A stretch of 64,000 bases of DNA from Pirellula sp. (GCA_021300015.1 JAJTFB010000005.1:91315-155314); one strand, 5' to 3'; shown: positions 36,364 to 45,874, counted from the stretch's first letter. The notes: generated by a model not told the origin, from the sequence alone. Numbers and translations are program-made.

Positions 36364-36564
36364 CTAGCCTTGGCTAGCATTCGAACTACTTCGAAACCGA
36401 CGCTTCTCGGTGCGGTCTATCTGTACTACCGCTCCGTCATGGATCACGATCGTGACTTGCCCATAACGCAAACCGTCAAGCGCCTGACGAATCTGATCCA
36501 AATCGAATTGCACTTCCCGTTCCAATCGTGCGTGATTGTCCGGATTTTCGACATGATCCTTCAT
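36364..36564 (-). CDS. YezD-like small protein (DUF2292)
   Basis: A 66-residue protein with the DUF2292/YezD signature: IRQALDGLRYGQVTIVIHDGAVVQIDRTEKRRF. Members are usually found beside sulfate transport or assimilation genes, and this one is last in the sulfate permease operon, 44 bases after the ATPase gene. Its biochemical role is unknown. ATG at 36564 is preferred to TTG at 36570. Confidence 0.85.
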   Translation of the reverse strand: MKDHVENPDNHARLEREVQFDLDQIRQALDGLRYGQVTIVIHDGAVVQIDRTEKRRFRSSSNASQG

Positions 36565-36608
36565 GATCAAATTTCTTTCTTGCTCTTTAACGAATCTCGT
36601 GATGGTTT

Positions 36609-37655
36609 TTAGATGGTGTATTCGGGAGAAAAGACGTGCGACTGCAGGGGGGTGATGAATACCTGTTGGTGGACTTCGAGGTCCATGAATTGGAACTCAT
36701 GGATTGGAACATCGACTCGAACGTTCTGTTCGTTGTTAGTATGGACAAAGACTTTGGCGCTAGTCCCGGCGCGTTGGATGCGTTGGATTTGCGCGGAGAT
36801 CGACGCCGACCCGAGAGATTCCTTTGAGATTTGGAGTTCATGCGGCCGCACATAGACTTTCGCTCCGTCGGTTTTCGCTTCTGGGGAGGGCTCGAAGTGT
36901 CTTCCTGAGAAGACGTTGACGGATCCGAGGAAGTCGATCACGAATTCGGATGCTGGGTTATGAAAGACCTCCTCGGGTGTTCCGATCTGCTCGATTTTTG
37001 CATGGTTCATCACGACTACACGGTCTGCAACTTCGAGGGCTTCCTCCTGATCATGGGTCACCAGAATCGTTGTCGTGTGCACTTGCTCGTGAAGCCGTCT
37101 TAGCCATTCGCGTAACTTCTGACGGACCTTGGCATCGAGCGCTCCGAAAGGTTCGTCGAGCAAAAGGACCTTTGGTTCGATGGCCAAGGCTCTTGCTAGG
37201 GCGACGCGTTGACGCTGGCCGCCAGAGAGTTGCAATGGGAATCGATTCCCGAATCCTTCCAATTGAATCAACTGTAGTAATTCTTTGACGCGCTGATCGA
37301 TTTGGGGATTGGATAAACGCAGATTTCGAGGTCGGACTCTCAATCCAAAAGCGATGTTTTCGAAGACGCTCATGTGCTTGAACAAAGCGTAGTGTTGAAA
37401 CACGAATCCAACTTGGCGTTCGGCTACGCTCCGAGTCGCTACGTCTTGATCGAAAAAAAGGATCCTTCCCTCGTCTTGATTCACGGGTTGATCGGGGACC
37501 TCGAGCCCAGCGATCATTCGTAGGAGCGTCGTTTTACCTGACCCGCTAGGGCCTAAGAGCGCGACTAGCTCGCCGCTGTGGACTTTGAGGCTGACATCTT
37601 GGATTGCTTTGTAGGATCCAAAAGTTTTGTTCACGTGTTGAACTTCGACGCTCAC
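36609..37655 (-). CDS. cysA: Sulfate/thiosulfate ABC transporter ATP-binding protein
   Basis: A 348-residue ATPase that powers sulfate import with CysT and CysW. The ABC domain has Walker [10 protein letters not shown] (35-43), signature [15 protein letters not shown], Walker [13 protein letters not shown] and H-loop ILVTHD. The region after residue 240 ([21 protein letters not shown]) is the C-terminal regulatory domain typical of CysA-like proteins. GTG at 37655 overlaps the cysW stop by four bases. Confidence 0.95.
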   Translation of the reverse strand: MSVEVQHVNKTFGSYKAIQDVSLKVHSGELVALLGPSGSGKTTLLRMIAGLEVPDQPVNQDEGRILFFDQDVATRSVAERQVGFVFQHYALFKHMSVFENIAFGLRVRPRNLRLSNPQIDQRVKELLQLIQLEGFGNRFPLQLSGGQRQRVALARALAIEPKVLLLDEPFGALDAKVRQKLREWLRRLHEQVHTTTILVTHDQEEALEVADRVVVMNHAKIEQIGTPEEVFHNPASEFVIDFLGSVNVFSGRHFEPSPEAKTDGAKVYVRPHELQISKESLGSASISAQIQRIQRAGTSAKVFVHTNNEQNVRVDVPIHEFQFMDLEVHQQVFITPLQSHVFSPEYTI

Positions 37656-38512
37656 TGGATTTCCTCAGATTCTTTCGATCGATGCTCGATCTTCGATTCC
37701 AACCATGATTTGGCAAGGAGTGTGATAATGCTCAATGTTGCTAGGATCGACGCCAGAGCGAATGCTGCCGGAGCGTTGTAATCGTTGTAGAGCGCATCGA
37801 TTTGAAGCGGGATTGTGTTGGTTAAGCCTCGAATGTTCGACGAAACGACCGAGACGGCTCCAAACTCACCCATGGCTCGTGCGGTGCACAGCAGCACTCC
37901 ATACAAAAGCGGCAGAAAAATGTTTGGCAGTGTGACTTTGGTAAACGTTTGCCAAGCGCTCGCACCGAGCGATATCGCGGCCCACTCTTGCTCGCTTCCC
38001 TGTTCCTGCATTACCGGAATCAACTCCCTTGCCACAAAAGGAACCGTCACAAAGATCGTGGCAAGAACCACGCCTGGGACAGCGAAAATCACTTGCAGTC
38101 CCATGCTCTGCAATGCAGCTCCAAACCAACCATGGATGCCATAGAGCAAGATGAGCATCAGTCCAGCGATGACCGGAGAGATCGCGAATGGCAAATCGAT
38201 AATCGATATCAGAAGCGATTTTCCAGGAAACGAATACTTAGTCGTCGCCCAGGCTGCGGCTAGACCGAAAACCATATTCAACGGGACGCAGATCGCGGTT
38301 GCTAAGAGCGTCAGACCGATAGCGCTGCGCGCGTTACGATCCGAAAGTGCAATCGCGAATGTCTTGAGTCCCTTTCGAAACGCTTCCCAGAAAATCACAC
38401 CCAGTGGCAATATCAAAAACAGGGTCACGAATCCAACCGTGATGCCGATCAGTATCCACTGGATCCATTTTGGATCGCGGCTCGCTTGGCTCAACCGGCT
38501 GTCTCTTGACAC
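37652..38512 (-). CDS. cysW: Sulfate ABC transporter permease CysW
   Basis: A 286-residue inner-membrane permease with about six transmembrane helices. The coupling motif contacting the ATPase is [21 protein letters not shown], followed by [15 protein letters not shown], which is diagnostic of the CysT/CysW family. It starts with GTG at 38512 and its end overlaps cysA. Partner of CysT in the heterodimeric channel. Confidence 0.94.
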   Translation of the reverse strand: MSRDSRLSQASRDPKWIQWILIGITVGFVTLFLILPLGVIFWEAFRKGLKTFAIALSDRNARSAIGLTLLATAICVPLNMVFGLAAAWATTKYSFPGKSLLISIIDLPFAISPVIAGLMLILLYGIHGWFGAALQSMGLQVIFAVPGVVLATIFVTVPFVARELIPVMQEQGSEQEWAAISLGASAWQTFTKVTLPNIFLPLLYGVLLCTARAMGEFGAVSVVSSNIRGLTNTIPLQIDALYNDYNAPAAFALASILATLSIITLLAKSWLESKIEHRSKESEEIQ

Positions 38513-38530
38513 TCCTGATTCCCTCCTTGT

Positions 38531-39370
38531 TTAGTTTCGACCGGTCTTGCGCTCGATCCACCATTGAATCCCCTGAATCGTCAGAAGGAGTACAAAAGTG
38601 GATGCAAGCATGACCACGGCGATCGCACAGGCTCCGACGATGTCGTTCTCATCCAAACGGCTTACGATCAGTAACGACGCGATTTCGGTACGCATTGGCA
38701 AATTACCGGCGATGAAAATCACGCTGCCGTATTCGCCCAACGCTCGCGCGAGGGCCAAGGTAAATCCAGTCAGCGCTGCGGGAATCAAACTCGGTAGAGT
38801 TACCCTTAGGAACGTCTGAAAACGACTTGCCCCTAGACTCGCACTGGCTTGCTCGGCCTCCAATTCCAGTTCTTCAATCGCGGGTTGCATCGTCCGAACC
38901 GCGAAAGGAAAGCCGATAAAAATCAGCGCAATGAGAACCCCCAATGGGCTGATCGCAGTTTTGATACCCCACGCAAGAAAGTGCTTGCCCACAATTCCTG
39001 TCGGTGCGTAAATGGCCATCAAAGCAATCCCCGAGACAGCAGTCGGCATGGCGAAAGGAAGATCGATCAAAGAGTCGATCAGCCGGCGGCCAACAAACCG
39101 ATAACGCACCAGCGACCAAGCAGCGATGAAACCAAAGAAGGTGTTGATCGTCGCGGCCAGCAGCGATGCGCCAAAGGTCAATCGCAAGGATGCTTGAACC
39201 CGAGGTGTTTTGAACGTTTCGACCAATTCCTCCATCGAGATCGATGAAGCCTTGAGCAAAAGGGCTGCAATCGGAATGACGATCATGAGCGTCACGTAGA
39301 ACAGCGTGAACCCAAGTGTCAGGCCAAAGCCCGGTAGGCGTCGTATTTGTGTGGCTCGCATGGCGCTCAT
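38531..39370 (-). CDS. cysT: Sulfate ABC transporter permease CysT
   Basis: A 279-residue permease, close to the 277 of E. coli CysT. It has six predicted transmembrane helices and the coupling motif ASASLGASRFQTFLRVTLPSL, then LARALGEYGSVIFIAGNLPM. ATG at 39370 is preferred; the frame stays open to 39466 but there overlaps the binding-protein gene. ATG at 39361 is also possible. The cysW gene follows after 18 bases. Confidence 0.94.
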   Translation of the reverse strand: MSAMRATQIRRLPGFGLTLGFTLFYVTLMIVIPIAALLLKASSISMEELVETFKTPRVQASLRLTFGASLLAATINTFFGFIAAWSLVRYRFVGRRLIDSLIDLPFAMPTAVSGIALMAIYAPTGIVGKHFLAWGIKTAISPLGVLIALIFIGFPFAVRTMQPAIEELELEAEQASASLGASRFQTFLRVTLPSLIPAALTGFTLALARALGEYGSVIFIAGNLPMRTEIASLLIVSRLDENDIVGACAIAVVMLASTFVLLLTIQGIQWWIERKTGRN

Positions 39371-39380
39371 AATACGTCGC

Positions 39381-40502
39381 TTATTGAGCTTTGCTCGAAT
39401 AGACTTGATCGAATACACCCGTTCGATCCTTGAAGTGTGTCTCCTGCGCGTCTTTCCAATTCGCAACGATGTCTGTCAATTCGAAGAGTTTTAACTCCGT
39501 AAACCGTTTGAGATCCTCCTGGGAAACGACCTCCTTGCGACGAGGCCGATAGAAATGCTTGGCAATAATCTGCTGCCCTTCATCCGAATAGAGGTACTCC
39601 ACATAAGCCTTTGCCAGATCCAGGTTGTTGTGCCCGCTCGCATTGCGCTCGACCACAGCCACCGGAGGTTCAGCAAGGATGCTCATGCTCGGTACAATCA
39701 ATTCGACCTGATCCGTACCCGCTTCCCGCAATGCCAGATACGCCTCGTTTTCCCAAGTGATCAATACATCGCCGATGCCGCGTTGGATAAACGTGTTTGT
39801 CGCCGCGCGAGCCGACGTATCGAGGACCGGGACATTCGCATAGAGCTTCGATATGAAATCCTTCGCATGCGCGGTGGCTTGACCCACCGCCGCCGATTCG
39901 TTGGGATCCTTGATCTTCTTTAAGTCACCGAACTGAGTCGATAAAGCGTATCCCCATGCAGCCAAGTAGTTCCAACGCGCCCCACCACCGGTCTTGGGAT
40001 TCGGAGTGATGACCTCGACGTTTTCTTGAACCAAATCCCCCCAATCCCTGAGCCCCTTGGGGTTCCCTTTGCGGACCAGGAAAACAATGGTCGACGTATA
40101 GGGCGAACTGTTGTTGGGAAAGTTCTGCTGCCATGCAGTCGGCAGGGCGTTTGTTTTTTCAGCGATCGCATCGATATCCCCGGAGAGAGCCAGCGAGACC
40201 ACATCCGCATCGAGTCCCTCGATGACCGCTCTGGCTTGCTTACCAGAACCACCGTGAGACTGCGCAAACTCGACTGCCTCGCCGTGGGTTGCCTGCCAAT
40301 GCCTTGCAAAAGCCTCGTTGAACTCGGCGTACAATTCCCTCGTCGGATCGTACGAGACATTCGTCAGTTGCCGTTTTGCCCCTGGGGAGGACGAGTCTGG
40401 CTTAGGGCCGCAGCCTGCTAGGCTCCCGAAAAGAAGGCTCAATAGGACCAAGGTCGCACCGGTCGTTCGGTAGCGATCTGCAAACCAAGGAGTCGAATCC
40501 AT
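39381..40502 (-). CDS. Sulfate-binding lipoprotein of the ABC transporter
   Basis: A 373-residue substrate-binding protein, first gene of the sulfate operon. The N-terminus is a lipoprotein signal ([14 protein letters not shown]). The mature protein matches the Sbp/CysP family: [65 protein letters not shown], and [17 protein letters not shown]. The lipid anchor, instead of a free periplasmic protein as in E. coli, keeps it near the permease. ATG at 40502 is chosen because the longer frame (to 40691) would put 63 non-signal residues before the lipobox. Confidence 0.94.
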   Translation of the reverse strand: MDSTPWFADRYRTTGATLVLLSLLFGSLAGCGPKPDSSSPGAKRQLTNVSYDPTRELYAEFNEAFARHWQATHGEAVEFAQSHGGSGKQARAVIEGLDADVVSLALSGDIDAIAEKTNALPTAWQQNFPNNSSPYTSTIVFLVRKGNPKGLRDWGDLVQENVEVITPNPKTGGGARWNYLAAWGYALSTQFGDLKKIKDPNESAAVGQATAHAKDFISKLYANVPVLDTSARAATNTFIQRGIGDVLITWENEAYLALREAGTDQVELIVPSMSILAEPPVAVVERNASGHNNLDLAKAYVEYLYSDEGQQIIAKHFYRPRRKEVVSQEDLKRFTELKLFELTDIVANWKDAQETHFKDRTGVFDQVYSSKAQ

Positions 40503-40950
40503 CGTGTACTCAGTTTCGTGTGCCAACGCGTTGGAAGCCAACTGGGAAGCCAACTGGAAGGTCCGCTGGCGTGCTTTAGCTTCATGCAAACCTCGTTCCA
40601 AATCGTCAGTTAGAGGCCTTCGGTGTCGATTTAGACCGTTTTTTCTTGAGATACCTTCGTTTTTGCACCGTTTTTCCCAGGTGCAGCGCAACCGTCACCC
40701 ACCGATCTTACAATGCGATCCGTGTTATTTGCCGGTTTGGCTGTTTTGTTTGATAGTGTTTCTGTTAATTGGTAGGTGATCTGTTGTATTTGCGGCTATG
40801 CTGTGGTATTTGCTAGGTTGGGCGTTTCGAGTTAGGTTTCGAGTTGGCGTTCAAGGCGCGGATCTAGTCGGTCCGAAAATTGCGTTGCTAACGCAGGCCC
40901 CGTGCAAGACAATCCGCTGGATCCTTATTGGCTTGGAACCAAAATCCCTT
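40503..40950. other. Divergent intergenic region, sulfate operon and sigma-54 activator
   Basis: About 450 bases between divergent genes. It includes two copies of GAAGCCAACTGG near 40537-40560 and a T/G-rich stretch near 40725-40810. Promoters for both directions should lie here, but no clear consensus or operator was recognised. Part of it (40798-40950) may instead encode the N-terminus of the sigma-54 activator. Confidence 0.45.
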
Positions 40951-42660
40951 ATGACCGATTTTCCTTGGAATCAGCTCTGGCAATTGGCTCATGGTCGCGA
41001 GCGTTCTTCGGTCAGCGGGCATGAGGTTCTCAAGTTGCTTTCGAAGAGCGTTCCTGTCCAGAGTCTTTCGCTTCTGACATTGATCGACTCGAAATCGCAA
41101 GCTGGCTTGGGCAATTCAAGCAGAGGAAAAGGTTCAGGGGCTAAGCGTGGGTCGGAGCCATCGGGTGTTGTGTATCGGGTCCTTTATGTGCATCGCAATG
41201 GGACGATCGACATCGAGACGTTGGAACTACCGTGCAGTCTGTCTCGATGGGTCGAGTTGCACGACTGGGTTCAATCCGGTTCGGTGCTTTGCCAGCCAAG
41301 CCCCAAACGAAGTGGGAAGCTGGCGTGGCTGGCCACGGAGGAACTTACTGGCTCGATCCTTGCGATCCCGTTGCGACCTAGGGAGACTGCCGTTGCGGGC
41401 GAATCGATAGGCGTCGCGGTTTTAGAGATCGAGCATGGGCGGACGCTTCCAGAAACAAGTATCGCGTTGTTGGAGCAGTTCGCATCGCCGCTTAGCTTCT
41501 ATCTTCAATCGATTCTCCATTCGCCAGGAGACGCTCCTGCTGCTTCCGTTCCATTTGCTTCCGTTCCATCGACCCTGCCGGCCGATGCCGACAAGGAGCC
41601 GATGGTCGGTTCGAGTGAAGGGCTCAGGAAAGTCATGGAACGCGTCATGCTGGTCTCGAATTCGGACATGCCGGTATTGATTTTCGGGGATACCGGGACG
41701 GGCAAAGAGGTGATCGCTCGAGCGATTCATGCGCGTTCGGCACGTTCCAGTCAACCATTTTTGCGAGTCAATTGTGGGGCGATTCCCCCTGAGTTGATCG
41801 ATTCGCAGTTGTTTGGGCATGAGCGAGGGAGTTTTACCGGGGCGTCAGACCAGCGTAAAGGTTGGTTTGAGCGTGCCGATGGGGGTACGTTGTTCCTGGA
41901 TGAAGTCGGTGAGTTGCCTTTGGCCGCTCAGGTTCGTCTATTGAGGGTATTGCAGGAGCATCAAATCGAGCGTGTCGGTGGCGAGAAGACGATCGAGGTC
42001 GATGTTCGCATCGTCGCGGCGACCCACCGCGACTTGGCTGCCATGGTCCACGATCGTACGTTTCGTGAGGACCTTTGGTATCGCATCAATTTATTTCCGA
42101 TTCTCTTGCCCAGGCTCTGTGAACGGCTTGAGGATATCCCAGCATTGACCAGGCATTTTGCTCGCAAGGCGGCCTCGAAGTTAGGACTGCCCTATGCGCA
42201 GCCTACGTCATCAGACATCGATCGGCTCCTGAAGTACTCGTGGCCTGGAAACATTCGAGAGTTACAAGCCGTAGTCGATCGGGCGGTGATTTTAGGACGA
42301 GGCCACCATCTAGACATCGCTACAGCTTTGGGAGCAGGGTTCACCTTCGTAACGCGTCCTGCGGAAACGACCGAGGAGCCTACGTTTTACGAGGTGATCC
42401 CCGAGTCGTCTTATTTGCAACCCCTGACTCCGACGCAAAGCACAGCAACTGCGAGTGTGCAACCGAAAGACGACTCTTCCATTTTGCCCCTCAACGAGAT
42501 GATCAAGCAGCATATTGAGAGGGCTCTTTTGCGAAGCCAGGGACAGGTTGAGGGTAAGAGGGGAGCGGCGCGCATCTTGCAGATCAACCCCCACACGCTT
42601 CGGGCCAAAATGCGTAAGCTTGGAATTCGATGGGTCGATTATCGTCCCGAAGACCTGTAA
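40951..42660 (+). CDS. Sigma-54-dependent transcriptional activator with GAF-like sensor region
   Basis: About 569 residues. The N-terminal 230 residues look like a GAF-type sensor region (LYVHRNGTIDIETLELP, GSILAIPLRP, GVAVLEIEHG). The AAA+ domain has Walker A GDTGTGKE, the sigma-54 contact loop as GSFTGA (usual GAFTGA), Walker B GGTLFLDEVG and the sensor/arginine region FREDLWYRINLFPI. A Fis-type helix-turn-helix ends the protein (GKRGAARILQINPHTLRAKMRKLGI). There is no receiver domain, so the signal is probably a small molecule. ATG at 40951 is my choice; an in-frame ATG at 40798 would add 51 residues with little similarity. The Cys-rich gene lies downstream but no -24/-12 promoter is seen before it. 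Confidence 0.88.
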   Translation: MTDFPWNQLWQLAHGRERSSVSGHEVLKLLSKSVPVQSLSLLTLIDSKSQAGLGNSSRGKGSGAKRGSEPSGVVYRVLYVHRNGTIDIETLELPCSLSRWVELHDWVQSGSVLCQPSPKRSGKLAWLATEELTGSILAIPLRPRETAVAGESIGVAVLEIEHGRTLPETSIALLEQFASPLSFYLQSILHSPGDAPAASVPFASVPSTLPADADKEPMVGSSEGLRKVMERVMLVSNSDMPVLIFGDTGTGKEVIARAIHARSARSSQPFLRVNCGAIPPELIDSQLFGHERGSFTGASDQRKGWFERADGGTLFLDEVGELPLAAQVRLLRVLQEHQIERVGGEKTIEVDVRIVAATHRDLAAMVHDRTFREDLWYRINLFPILLPRLCERLEDIPALTRHFARKAASKLGLPYAQPTSSDIDRLLKYSWPGNIRELQAVVDRAVILGRGHHLDIATALGAGFTFVTRPAETTEEPTFYEVIPESSYLQPLTPTQSTATASVQPKDDSSILPLNEMIKQHIERALLRSQGQVEGKRGAARILQINPHTLRAKMRKLGIRWVDYRPEDL

Positions 42661-42690
42661 AGACGGTTTTCCCTTGAAAAACATCCCGTG

Positions 42691-42720
42691 TTGACGGCGA
42701 TGGACCAAAACACTTAGACT
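42691..42720 (+). promoter_or_regulatory. Candidate sigma-70 promoter for the Cys-rich gene
   Basis: TTGACG at 42691-42696 and TAGACT at 42715-42720 are separated by 18 bases, about 100 bases before the start codon. The -10 matches four of six consensus bases. Confidence 0.4.
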
Positions 42721-42732
42721 GTTACCTTACAG

Positions 42733-42750
42733 GGAAAGGAGTTCCTTTCC
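42733..42750. promoter_or_regulatory. Perfect palindrome, possible operator
   Basis: GGAAAGGA and TCCTTTCC form a perfect inverted repeat of 8-bp arms around GT. It begins 12 bases after the candidate -10 hexamer, where a repressor would block initiation or early elongation. A leader-RNA hairpin is the alternative. Confidence 0.5.
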
Positions 42751-42821
42751 GATCGGTTGACCGGACCACCGGAAATCGCTGAAAAATTTGTCTGATGTTT
42801 TTCTGCGAAGGAGACTTTCGA

Positions 42822-43271
42822 ATGTCTACGGTCATGATGGATCGATTGCCGACTGGCAGCACCAGTGTTTTCGGAGCCGCCCAGGCCGCTCCCACTCCAG
42901 CCAATAGCTGCATTATTCCAGCCTGTTCGCTCAAGTTTGAGAAGTGCCAAGGTGGCATGAAGATCGAATGCTGTTGCGATGACGATGTCGCTTGCGGCGC
43001 GTTGCAGAATCTCTGCAAGATGCTTCAGGGTGGTCTATGCAACTGCTGTTGCTTATGGAATGGCCAAGTCGTTTTTCAGTGCAATTTGTGCTGCGGCCAT
43101 ACCAAGTGCGAGATGACGGAAAACGGATGCTGCATCACCTGTTGTAGCGGTGACGCAGCCTGTTGCAGCATGCTGCAATCCTGTTGCGATACCTTGCGTG
43201 CATGCTGCGAGGCAGGCTGCACATGCTGCATTTCGATGGGTGGCACACCCGTATGCTGCGGTACTTGCTAG
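42822..43271 (+). CDS. Very cysteine-rich small protein
   Basis: A 149-residue protein with 32 cysteines (21%), many as CC or CCC clusters: IECCCDDD, NCCCLW, NLCCGHTKC, NGCCITCC, RACCEAGCTCC, PVCCGTC. The first 30 residues lack Cys and no signal peptide is visible, so it is probably cytoplasmic. Metal binding (metallothionein-like or thiol buffering) is a reasonable inference, but it is longer than known metallothioneins and no family was recognised. The start at 42822 has AAGGAG at 42809-42814. It follows the sigma-54 activator by 160 bases that hold a candidate promoter and a palindrome. Confidence 0.85.
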   Translation: MSTVMMDRLPTGSTSVFGAAQAAPTPANSCIIPACSLKFEKCQGGMKIECCCDDDVACGALQNLCKMLQGGLCNCCCLWNGQVVFQCNLCCGHTKCEMTENGCCITCCSGDAACCSMLQSCCDTLRACCEAGCTCCISMGGTPVCCGTC

Positions 43272-43392
43272 TCGTAACCAATACGATTCGAAATTCAAAA
43301 TTGCAACCTGGCAGATCGAAGCTGAACGTCTCTTCGTCTGCCTGCGCAGGTCCAATGACATAGGTTTCGCAACCGACGGCAAGTGTCCCACG

Positions 43393-43620
43393 ATGGTTGA
43401 TAACAGAATCCGACGCTATGAATCGCTTTGGGCGAAACCTTCGCAGGAGCCTAATCCCGCTTCCAAATCCTTACCTCCAGGGTTTGTGGTACTGGGCTTG
43501 AACCACTTGACCCCTGAGCATCGCCAAGCGATCCGCGATCAAATGGAACTCTACCAGTGGGCTTATACCCAAGCTCGTAGGGAGTCTGATCAAAAGCTGT
43601 TCGACGATTGGTCCATTTGA
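43393..43620 (+). CDS. Small unknown protein
   Basis: A frame of 75 residues from ATG at 43393 with protein-like composition: an amphipathic helix LTPEHRQAIRDQMELYQWAYTQARRES precedes the C-terminus. No ribosome binding site is obvious and the frame stays open upstream into the Cys-rich gene, so the start is uncertain. Family and function unknown. Confidence 0.5.
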   Translation: MVDNRIRRYESLWAKPSQEPNPASKSLPPGFVVLGLNHLTPEHRQAIRDQMELYQWAYTQARRESDQKLFDDWSI

Positions 43621-43686
43621 AATGCGTTGCTTCGTTCGCCTTCAGCCGCTCTAACAAAGTTAACCTCTGTAACTTGCCAGTACTTT

Positions 43687-43783
43687 TTCTGTGTGTTCCG
43701 AGTATTCCGTGGTAAAAAATCTCTTCGGTTGGCAACCACCAACAGCTTAGGATCGAACCACGGAACACACCGAACACACGGAA
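43687..43783. repeat. Inverted repeat, 27-bp arms (same family as at 34534)
   Basis: The arm 43687-43713 pairs with 43757-43783 with four mismatches around a 43-base loop. Both arms match those at 34534-34629 in sequence. The right arm ends eight bases before the PhzF start codon, so a hairpin could affect its translation. Confidence 0.8.
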
Positions 43784-43790
43784 AGAAGAC

Positions 43791-44603
43791 ATGAGCATCC
43801 CCTATTACCAAGTAGACACGTTTACCAGTGAGATTTTTTCGGGCAATCCCGCCGGTGTTTGCTTCCTAGCGCAATGGCTAGACGATGCGGTTTTGCAATC
43901 GATCGCCGCAGAGAACTATCTGCCTGAGACCGCGTTTGTAGTGCAGCGGGAATCCAGTTTTGGGCTTCGATGGTTCACCCCCACGATGGAAATGGATTTG
44001 TGTGGGCATGCGACTTTGGCTCCCGCACACGTGATCTTTCGGCACTTGGGGTATCGGGATCGGGTCATCCGCTTCGAGACGCGCGCCGGCGAATTGACGG
44101 TCACTAGGGATCAAGACCTCTTGGAACTCGATTTTCCATCCAGACCAGCTACGTCCTGCCCGACTCCGATGCTGCTCGAGCAGGGGCTAGGCATCGCGCC
44201 GAGTTTCACGGCCAAGGCCCGCGACTACCTTGCGGTTTTTGATAGCGAGAGCATTGTTCGCGAACTTCGTCCTGACATGAACGCACTGATGCAACTCGAT
44301 TCGATCGGAGTCATCGCGACGGCCCCAGGGAAAGACTGCGATTTCGTTTCGCGTTTCTTTGCGCCCCGCGCTGGAGTTCCCGAGGATCCAGTGACGGGTT
44401 CGGCCCACAGCACGCTGATCCCGTATTGGGCCGGGCGATTGTCCAAGTCACAGCTCCATGCAAGGCAGATTTCCAAACGCGGTGGGGAGCTTTTCTGCGA
44501 GCAACGCCAGGATCGCGTTGGGATCGCCGGCCGGGCGATCACGTATTCAACAGGCAATTTGCATGTCCAGCCCATTGGTTCGTGTTGCTATAATGGGGAC
44601 TGA
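43791..44603 (+). CDS. PhzF-family isomerase/epimerase-like protein
   Basis: A 270-residue protein of the diaminopimelate-epimerase-like PhzF fold. It has the N-terminal QVDTFTSEIFSGNPAGVC, the catalytic Glu in NYLPETAFV (about residue 46), FTPTMEMDLCGHATLAPAHV, and the C-terminal-half block DPVTGSAHSTLIPYW. PhzF itself isomerises a phenazine precursor; most relatives are of unknown substrate and no phenazine genes are here. ATG at 43791 lies just after the inverted-repeat arm. Confidence 0.92.
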   Translation: MSIPYYQVDTFTSEIFSGNPAGVCFLAQWLDDAVLQSIAAENYLPETAFVVQRESSFGLRWFTPTMEMDLCGHATLAPAHVIFRHLGYRDRVIRFETRAGELTVTRDQDLLELDFPSRPATSCPTPMLLEQGLGIAPSFTAKARDYLAVFDSESIVRELRPDMNALMQLDSIGVIATAPGKDCDFVSRFFAPRAGVPEDPVTGSAHSTLIPYWAGRLSKSQLHARQISKRGGELFCEQRQDRVGIAGRAITYSTGNLHVQPIGSCCYNGD

Positions 44604-44660
44604 CCCATCCCATGGGCTACGGAGTGTCGATCCTTGCCTCCCTCTTGAAAAAGTCCCTTT

Positions 44661-45398
44661 ATGAGCACCCGCCACCATTTCCAATCCACCTCGGGCATCC
44701 AGATCACTTGGCATGGCCATTCGACTTGGAGCATTCGCACCGGCGAGTTTCACCTGCTGATCGATCCGTTTTTCGAATCGAATCCTATGGCCAAAACCAA
44801 GCCATCGCAGATGCATCCGACCCATATTCTGATCTCTCACGGCCATTTCGATCATATCGCTGATGCGGCATCGATCGCCAAAAGGAGCGGTGCGGAGGTC
44901 CTTGCCAACTACGAGATCGCAACTTGGCTGACTAAGCATCATGGCGTCGAAAACACCGTCGGCATGAATCTCGGAGGTAGCTACTCCTGCAAGGCCGGAC
45001 GCATGCAACTTGTGCCCGCACTGCACTCCTCCAGTCTTCCCGATGGCAGTTACGGCGGGACGGCCGGCGGTTGGGTGCTCGATCTGCCGGTTCACGATTC
45101 GCTCTCGAAACGTATTTATTATGCCGGGGATACTGCATTGTTCAGCGACATGCAGTGGGTAGCGAGCAAACCGGTTGAGTTATTCATCGTCCCGATCGGC
45201 GATCTGTTCACCATGGGAGTCGACGACAGCGTCCAGGCAACGCGGTTTGTGCATCCGCAATACGTCATGCCAACGCATTTCAACACATGGCCACCGATCG
45301 CCCAAGACGAGAAAGCTTGGGCGGCCCAAATCGATTCTCAAACCGACGCCGAACCGGTGCTGATCGAAGTCGATCAGACTTGGAACTTGCCAAACTAA
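44661..45398 (+). CDS. UPF0173-type metallo-beta-lactamase-fold hydrolase
   Basis: A 245-residue metal-dependent hydrolase. It begins ITWHGHSTWSI, has the zinc-binding HxHxDH motif in ILISHGHFDHIAD, then YYAGDTALFSDM and MPTHFNTWPPI. These match the UPF0173 family, whose substrates are not established. It lies 57 bases after the PhzF gene on the same strand, perhaps in one transcript. Its stop overlaps by four bases the stop of a small convergent gene. Confidence 0.93.
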   Translation: MSTRHHFQSTSGIQITWHGHSTWSIRTGEFHLLIDPFFESNPMAKTKPSQMHPTHILISHGHFDHIADAASIAKRSGAEVLANYEIATWLTKHHGVENTVGMNLGGSYSCKAGRMQLVPALHSSSLPDGSYGGTAGGWVLDLPVHDSLSKRIYYAGDTALFSDMQWVASKPVELFIVPIGDLFTMGVDDSVQATRFVHPQYVMPTHFNTWPPIAQDEKAWAAQIDSQTDAEPVLIEVDQTWNLPN

Positions 45399-45637
45399 CG
45401 TCCCAGGGCGTTGCCCATAAAACGGTTCGGCTGAGGGGCCTTGCCCTGCTGCAGTTCCCGTTCGGTCACGTGCCGACCATGCTGGGGTGGAACCATTCGA
45501 TGGAGGACCACCGGGATTGGGTTGGTGTGGACCACCACCTCGCGTCCGTGAACCTTACGCGTGTATTGCTTGGCTTCGGCGATCCCGAAAGATGTGCAGA
45601 CTGCCAGTGCACAAGCAGTAAAAATTAGCCCTCGCAT
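45395..45637 (-). CDS. Small secreted protein of unknown function
   Basis: An 80-residue protein with a clear signal peptide (MRGLIFTACALAVCTSFGIAEA) and a short basic, Pro/His-rich mature part (VVVHTNPIPVVLHRMVPPQHGRHVT). ATG at 45637 has GGAGC six bases upstream and opens the signal peptide at once; an ATG at 45655 would add six residues. The tail overlaps the convergent UPF0173 gene by four bases. Confidence 0.75.
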   Translation of the reverse strand: MRGLIFTACALAVCTSFGIAEAKQYTRKVHGREVVVHTNPIPVVLHRMVPPQHGRHVTERELQQGKAPQPNRFMGNALGR

Positions 45638-45874
45638 TTTTTGCTCCAAATGCATTTCAAGGTTGGGTTAACGATTCGCAAGTATACTTAGCGATTCAGG
45701 TCAAACCAAAATCTTTTTGAGGCGAAGTCGGCCAAGTGCTTCCGGAGGTGGATCGTCTGTCGGGTTTGTAACGGTCCTTTGGCTTATGGCGATTCCATCG
45801 ATTCCATCAAATCTCTCGAAACCCCTCGTTTTTCCTGTCTGGACAATGGTTGTTTGGACGAGTATTATGGAGAT

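Noticed and set aside
42661..42821. A sigma-54 promoter before the Cys-rich gene
   Set aside because: No TGGC-N8-TGC pair at the required spacing was found.
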